NCBI GenBank assembly: GCA_964549495.1
Contig: CAZJWJ010000010.1
Span: forward strand, 1-64,000
DNA length: 64,000 nucleotides
DNA from: JACKBJ01 sp964549495
Lineage (GTDB): Bacteria > Chloroflexota > Anaerolineae > Epilineales > Epilineaceae
Reading direction: 5' to 3'
Below are positions 59,911 to 64,000 of this stretch, piece by piece. Each line of letters begins with the position of its first letter. The first letter of the stretch is position 1. A program made the translations under genes and the position numbers. Under the pieces are notes generated by a model. It worked only from the letters and a program-made list of their open reading frames with translations. It was not told the DNA's origin and did no database searches.

Positions 59911-60125
59911 TCAACCGCTGGGCCGATTCTCCAATGGCGAAGCCCGCGAAGCAACAGCTGGTAGCGCCAGGATCGCGCGATCCTCTAGGAAGGAGTCCGG
60001 CTCCGAAGCAAAATGGCGCAGTGCATCGCCTTCGACTTCCGCACCCAAGCCGATGGTAAAGATCGTGATGCCCGCGGCTTAGGCGTTCTCTGCTCGATCG
60101 AGGGCCACATCGACCCGCGCACGGT
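59911..60125 (-). pseudogene. Decayed VWA-domain remnant after the propeller gene
   Basis: On the minus strand, directly after the stop of the 60126-61661 gene, a shifted frame reads ARVDVALDRAENA, then a TAA (60081-60079), then in the same frame AAGITIFTIGLGAEVEGDALRHFASEPDSF. These match the middle (GTRVDRGLERA) and end (VTTYAIGLGGDVDHIFLGRIAG) of the VWA domain in the protein at 45729-49184. The MIDAS-bearing start is missing. The pattern suggests the neighbour once had a C-terminal VWA domain lost by deletion and frameshift. Confidence 0.65.
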
Positions 60126-61661
60126 TTACGTGAAAGACTCTGTCACGGCGATCGGAAGGAACAAGAGGGGGAGCACCGGCTCCGGCGTGGGGCTTGCAGT
60201 CGGTGTGGGACTCTGACCCGTCGACGAGGTTGGGGTCGGTTCTACCGGCACTGTCGACGATGGCATCGGCGATGGGGTCGGAGATGCGGTCGGTGTGGGG
60301 CTTGGCAAGCTGCCGTTGAACGTGAAGATGTCGTTGGGCATGTTGTGCCAGGGGTCGGCACAGACCTCGAAGGTCGATGCACCGACGAGACGTGCGCCGG
60401 CCCCGTGCACCGCCCATGATCGGAATTCGGGCTCCTGGCGAAATCCCTGGGCGGCGATGATGTGCGAGCCACTCCCACTCCACGCAAGGGATGCGATCGG
60501 CCCTCGATAGCTCGGGTAGCCCGAAGGGACGGGATTGGGACCCAGATCGATGGGGGGCTCGACCGCTACGGATGAGAGTTCGGCGAGCGCTCGCTCGTCT
60601 AGCCATTGATACAAGGACACTCGGTCCACCCCGTGAACCGCCAGCAATCCCGGATTCATCCAAGCGCGATCGATGGCCACGCCTCCGGTCATGGAGATTC
60701 CTGGAGTGGAGACCAGCCAGCTGCGACGATCTTGGACATCGACGACGTTCAGTCCGGGTTCGGCCCACCGATTCGTGATCAGGTGCCGATCATCCGGGTG
60801 CAACGTGGCATGCGTAACGGCAAGCGGATGCTCTTCGATCCCTTCATGCGTCCCACAGTCGATGGGGTAGCGGCCGATCGGAGCGATGCTGATATCCGAT
60901 GCCACTCGGTCCATCGTCGACACATCGAGCGACACCACGCGACTGGAGGTCTGGATCTCGGCCGAAGCCGGCTGCTTTATCGGCACCAACACCAAGTGGG
61001 CGATCTGGCCCGAGGCATTCAAGACGATCTCCGCGGCAGGGGAAGGGAGTTCGAGGCGATCGAGCTCGGGACCGAGACGAGCCGCATGCCAGTCGATCTC
61101 TGACATCGCAAACTTGGATACGGCAAAGAACCGACCGCCTTCACAGGGTTGGTCTTGTCGGGAGTAGCTCTGCGTCGCCAGGAGCAGGAAGCGATCGTCT
61201 GGAGTCAATGCGATCCCGCCGACAGGAGTCGTCCACGGCTCGGATCGGAGCGTCATGGCTTCCCAATCGGTGCTCATGCCGTCAGGAGCGCGAAGCGCAT
61301 ACAAGCCATGTGTGGAGGCAGGACCCGGTACGTCCCGGTAGATCCCATTCGTTCGCTTGGCCATGATCGTGCGCAAGTCCCGCGATGCTGCGATTCGTCC
61401 AGGTGAAGAGAAGGTATCGCCCCGATACACGATCCCTGGCAAACCCATGTCGGCCACCGAAACGGCATCACAGCCCGGCCTCGAGATGGCGAGATCCTCG
61501 GTGAACAGGATCACGTCGTCCAGCCGCACTCCAGCCTCGGACGGAGAGAGCTGATTCGAAGGAGCCTCGCGTGCGCCTGAGCCGAGCACCAGAAGCCAAA
61601 GATCAAGCCCGATCAGCACGATGACCACGGCAAGTCGAACGATGAGGCGGAGCGTCTTCAC
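60126..61661 (-). CDS. Secreted propeller-like protein ending in Thr/Pro linker and LP motif
   Basis: 511 residues. Signal-anchor helix LRLIVRLAVVIVLIGLDLWLLVLG. The body (about 40-450) has strands and turns of a seven-bladed-like propeller, for example TPVGGIALTPDDRFLLLATQSY, THATLHPDDRHLITNRW, GLNVVDVQDRRSWLVSTPG and SLAWSGSGSHIIAAQG. The tail (about 450-511) is PTPTASPTPSPMPSS-like and ends in LPLLFLPIAVTESFT. The position of the LP motif and the VWA relic just downstream indicate that the protein is a truncated form of the propeller-linker-LP-VWA architecture. The GTG start overlaps the stop of a small upstream gene (GTGA). Confidence 0.7.
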   Translation of the reverse strand: MKTLRLIVRLAVVIVLIGLDLWLLVLGSGAREAPSNQLSPSEAGVRLDDVILFTEDLAISRPGCDAVSVADMGLPGIVYRGDTFSSPGRIAASRDLRTIMAKRTNGIYRDVPGPASTHGLYALRAPDGMSTDWEAMTLRSEPWTTPVGGIALTPDDRFLLLATQSYSRQDQPCEGGRFFAVSKFAMSEIDWHAARLGPELDRLELPSPAAEIVLNASGQIAHLVLVPIKQPASAEIQTSSRVVSLDVSTMDRVASDISIAPIGRYPIDCGTHEGIEEHPLAVTHATLHPDDRHLITNRWAEPGLNVVDVQDRRSWLVSTPGISMTGGVAIDRAWMNPGLLAVHGVDRVSLYQWLDERALAELSSVAVEPPIDLGPNPVPSGYPSYRGPIASLAWSGSGSHIIAAQGFRQEPEFRSWAVHGAGARLVGASTFEVCADPWHNMPNDIFTFNGSLPSPTPTASPTPSPMPSSTVPVEPTPTSSTGQSPTPTASPTPEPVLPLLFLPIAVTESFT

Positions 61662-61897
61662 GGGGCCCCGGCTGGCCCGTCGAACGCTGCTTGATCGTCA
61701 GCCGGATCGACTGAAGGTTCGTCGGACGTCTCAGCCCTACGAAGGGCATCGCGATCGTGAGCTTCGTCTCGCGTCCAGCGCGTAGCTGCACTGAAGCCGG
61801 GGTGATCGACCCGGATGCGATCGATCAGCCGATCCATCACCTGTTTCAGGTGATGGAGGCGCGTGGCGTCGTCGCGGGCATCCGCGTCATGGTCCAT
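61658..61897 (-). CDS. Small hypothetical protein coupled to the propeller gene
   Basis: 79 residues, rich in Asp, Arg and His (DHDADARDDATRLHHLKQVMDRLIDRI near the start, a probable helix), with no membrane segment and no recognised family. The stop overlaps the next start by four bases (GTGA). Together with a TATGCT box on the minus strand (61914-61909), 11 bases before the ATG, this supports it as the first gene of a two-gene operon. No ribosome-binding site is seen, which fits a leaderless message. Confidence 0.5.
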   Translation of the reverse strand: MDHDADARDDATRLHHLKQVMDRLIDRIRVDHPGFSAATRWTRDEAHDRDALRRAETSDEPSVDPADDQAAFDGPAGAP

Positions 61898-61922
61898 GGC
61901 ATCACGGTAGCATAATGCCCGG

Positions 61923-63182
61923 CTAGATTCCGGCCAGCCGCCGTTCCAAAAGTCGCCGCTCGCCCGGGTTCGTCGCCAGCTCCAAGGCGCGGCGGTAGGC
62001 GCCTTCGGCCTCGTCCCGGCGGCCCAAGCGTTCGAGCAGATCGGCGCGGGCGGCGTGGTAGGGGTGGTAGTCGTCCAGGCCCTCGATCTGGTCCATGCGG
62101 GCCAGGCCGGCCTCCGGGCCCTCGGCCATGGCGATGGCGGCGGCGCGGTTGAGCTCGACCACCGGGCCGGGGGCGAAGCGGGCCAACCAGGCGTAGAGGC
62201 GGGCGATCTTGGGCCAGTCGGTCTGGCCGGTCTGGGCCGAGGCGGCGTGGGCGGCGGCGATGCGGGACTGGATGGTGTAGGGGCCGGCCGGCCCGTGGGC
62301 CGCGGCGGCGGCCGAGAGCGCCAGGCCCTCGGTGATGGCCTCGCGGTCCCAGAGGCTGCGGTCCTGGTCCTCCAGGCGGACCAGCTCGCCGGCGGCGTCC
62401 AGGCGGGCCGGCCGGCGGGCGTCGGTCAGGAGCATCAGGGCCAGGAGGCCCAGCACCTCCGGCTGGCGGGGCATCAGGCCGGCCAGCACGCGGGCCAGGC
62501 GGATGGCTTCCTCGCAGAGCTCGCGGCGGATCGGCGCCTCGCCGGCATGGGCCAGGTAACCTTCGTTGAAGATCAAATAGAGCGTGGCCAGTACGGCCGG
62601 CAGGCGCTCGGGCAGGCGCTTGGCCTCGGGGACCTCGTAGGCGATGCCGGCGCCGGCGATCTTGCGCTTGGCCCGCACGATGCGCTGGGCCATCGCGCTC
62701 TCCTGGACCAAGAAGGCGCGCGCCACCTCGGCCGTGGTCAAGCCGCCCAGGAGCTTGAGCGTGAGAGCCACGCGGGCCTCGATGGCGATGGCCGGGTGGG
62801 CGCAGGTGAAGATCAGGCGCAGGCGGTCGTCGGGGATGCCCTCGGCCTCCAGCGCCGCCTGCTCCGGACCCGGTTCGCCCGGGCCGCGCAGCTGCTCTAG
62901 GCGCTCGAGGATGGTCAGCTTGCCGGCCAGGTTTTGCTCGCGGCGGACCCGGTCGATGGCCTTGTTGCGGGCCACGCGGGTGATCCAGGCGCCCGGGTTG
63001 TCGGGGATGCCGTCGGCCGGCCAGCGCTCGAGGGCCACCACGAAGGCCTCCTGCACCGCCTCCTCGGCCTCGTCGATGCGGCCCGGGCCCAGCGCGGCCA
63101 GCAGGGTGGCGATCGCGCGTCCGGACTCCTGCCGGAACGCGCGATCGACCCGGTCGGGGACGGCCCGCGCCAGAGCGCTCAG
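61923..63182 (-). CDS. SigJ-like ECF sigma factor with C-terminal TPR region (DUF6596 type), apparent CTG start
   Basis: 419 residues if translation begins at CTG 63182-63180. Region 2: RAFRQESGRAIATLLAALGPGRIDEAEEAVQEAFVVALERWP and WITRVARNKAIDRVRREQN. Region 4: LTLKLLGGLTTAEVARAFLVQESAMAQRIVRAKRKI. The long C-terminal domain (RLYAWLARFAPGPVVELNRAAAIAMAEGPEAGLARM and so on) is typical for this sigma group. The only ATG/GTG/TTG in frame (GTG 63056) would remove the first part of region 2. The CTG overlaps the stop of the upstream YCII gene (CTGA), with AGGG just before, giving the expected family length. YCII-sigma pairs are a common arrangement. Confidence 0.8.
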   Translation of the reverse strand: MSALARAVPDRVDRAFRQESGRAIATLLAALGPGRIDEAEEAVQEAFVVALERWPADGIPDNPGAWITRVARNKAIDRVRREQNLAGKLTILERLEQLRGPGEPGPEQAALEAEGIPDDRLRLIFTCAHPAIAIEARVALTLKLLGGLTTAEVARAFLVQESAMAQRIVRAKRKIAGAGIAYEVPEAKRLPERLPAVLATLYLIFNEGYLAHAGEAPIRRELCEEAIRLARVLAGLMPRQPEVLGLLALMLLTDARRPARLDAAGELVRLEDQDRSLWDREAITEGLALSAAAAAHGPAGPYTIQSRIAAAHAASAQTGQTDWPKIARLYAWLARFAPGPVVELNRAAAIAMAEGPEAGLARMDQIEGLDDYHPYHAARADLLERLGRRDEAEGAYRRALELATNPGERRLLERRLAGI

Positions 63183-63622
63183 GAGCGCCCTGCCACGCTA
63201 TCGCGCGAGCGCACCCGCTCGAGCAGCTCGGCGCCGGTCAGCTCGCGGTCGAGGCCGTCGATCTCCTGGGTGCCCGAGTCCTCGACCAGCGGGCGGACCT
63301 CGATGGAGGCGCCGCGCATGGGCACCTTGCGCGTCCAGGCCAGGGCCTCGTCCAGGTCGCGGCATTCGAGGATCCAGTAGCCCATCAACTGCTCCTTGGT
63401 CTCCGCGAAGGGGCCGTCGGTGATGGTCTGCTGGCCCTCCATATCGAAGTGTACCGTCGTGGCCGTCGCCCGCTGGCGCAAGCCGTTGCCGCGCACCAGC
63501 ACGCCGGCCTCCTTCAACTCCTGGTTGAAGGCGCTCATCATGTCGATCGCTTGCTGCATCTCGTCCGGGTCGATCTGCTCGAAGTCGGGTTCCTCGCCGA
63601 TCAGCATCAGCATGTATTCCAT
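63179..63622 (-). CDS. YCII-related (DGPF) domain protein
   Basis: 147 residues. Starts MEYMLMLIGEEPDF, has FNQELKEAGVLVRGNGLRQRATATTVHFD and the DGPF motif ITDGPFAETKEQLMGYWILECRDLDEALAW. These residues define the DGPF/YCII group found next to SigJ-like sigma factors, where it may act as a sensor or as the sigma partner. AGGAGG lies seven bases before ATG 63622; longer in-frame sequence is not supported. Its stop overlaps the start of the sigma gene. A possible TATCAT box lies at 63674-63669 on the same strand. Confidence 0.88.
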   Translation of the reverse strand: MEYMLMLIGEEPDFEQIDPDEMQQAIDMMSAFNQELKEAGVLVRGNGLRQRATATTVHFDMEGQQTITDGPFAETKEQLMGYWILECRDLDEALAWTRKVPMRGASIEVRPLVEDSGTQEIDGLDRELTGAELLERVRSRDSVAGRS

Positions 63623-63797
63623 CGTCTTGCCTCCTGGGGCCGGTTCCGGCAGCGCGTCTCGCCGCCTCTCATGATAGCGACGAACGGGCGCGGCCGATTT
63701 CGACAGCCGGGACGAGATTGGCGCGAAATCGAAGACCTCGCAGCCCAATTGGGGGTGCGAGGTCAGGTATCGACTCGATGTGAGGACCGGCGAGCGG

Positions 63798-64000
63798 CTA
63801 GTTCGGCGAGCCCTTCCCGCTGAGCCATGCCGGTTTCAAGGTCGTGCGCTGGCGCGCGTTGGCGTCCGACTTGGCCGGGCGGATGCGGAACTCGCAGTTG
63901 TCGCAGCCGTCGGGACGCCAGGCCACGCGTTCGACCTCGCCTTTCAGGGACTGCTCGATGATCCGCATGTCCATGTGGCAGACTTCGGGGTTGCTGCAGC
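63798..64000 (-). CDS. C-terminal part of an HTH-type regulator (SufR-like, partial)
   Basis: Only the last 67 codons are inside the window; the gene runs off the right edge. The visible part has CSNPEVCHMDMRIIEQSLKG, then VAWRPDGCDNCEFRIRPA, with Cys residues placed like the iron-sulfur ligands of SufR-type regulators (C-x-C or C-x2-C in the C-terminal domain). It stops at the TAG at 63800-63798. The DNA-binding half is not visible, so the family call is tentative. Confidence 0.4.
   Translation of the reverse strand, partial: CSNPEVCHMDMRIIEQSLKGEVERVAWRPDGCDNCEFRIRPAKSDANARQRTTLKPAWLSGKGSPN

Overview
The window is GC-rich, gene-dense bacterial chromosome. It carries the primary sigma factor, dnaK-grpE, glmS, proS, cmk and scpB, and no phage, plasmid or transposase genes. 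Several traits point to the phylum Chloroflexota, probably an Anaerolineae- or Caldilineae-like lineage. These are many secreted proteins built from a signal or anchor segment, a Thr/Pro-rich linker and a short hydrophobic LP motif, an archaeal/eukaryotic-type prolyl-tRNA synthetase, and abundant lipoproteins, VWA and beta-propeller proteins. The taxonomic placement is an inference from gene content only.

Layout. 0-9.4 kb: an O-antigen-ligase/TPR membrane protein, dnaK-grpE (no dnaJ nearby), the housekeeping sigma factor, a CNNM/CorC-type CBS protein and cytidine deaminase. 9.5-14.1 kb: two divergent ECF-sigma modules. One is a three-gene coupled operon of sigma, zinc-type anti-sigma and VWA surface protein. 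The other is a sigma gene overlapping a membrane protein. 14.2-22.6 kb: an orphan peptide-binding lipoprotein, then a complete peptide ABC transporter operon. 22.7-33.7 kb: a secreted DNRLRE-type protein, scpB-cmk-DUF1461, plsC flanked by 14-bp repeats, a glmS ribozyme with glmS, a glycosyltransferase, vanZ and proS. 33.9-41.3 kb: lipoproteins, a DinB-like protein, a membrane-fused sulfite-oxidase-fold enzyme, a Uma2 nuclease, an esterase, a TIMP-like protein and an HU-like protein. 41.4-44 kb: a restriction-modification island (C5 methyltransferase, Vsr, putative nuclease). 44-49.2 kb: AT-richer secreted proteins, including a 1151-residue propeller-VWA protein. 49.4-54.8 kb: an FAD monooxygenase, a PGM1-like ATP-grasp ligase, a Na/Pi symporter, a Usp and a DUF952 protein. 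55-61.9 kb: three large secreted propeller/BNR proteins with two gene relics between them. 61.9-64 kb: a YCII protein coupled to a SigJ-like sigma factor that appears to use a CTG start, and the end of an HTH-type regulator.

The most notable signals are non-coding. First, a glmS ribozyme at 27611-27930 has a compensatory change (GCACC with GGTGG instead of GCGCC with GGCGG). Second, three copies of an undescribed hairpin element (9371-9549, 45267-45421, 54775-54941) share a core of about 105 bp. An internal stem in this core changes sequence but keeps pairing from copy to copy. The outer arms are perfect inverted repeats in two copies but unrelated between copies. The third notable item is the R-M-Vsr island with an uncharacterised nuclease. 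Promoters of the form TTGnnn-17/18-TAnnnT recur through the window, some so close to the start codon that the mRNA should be leaderless.
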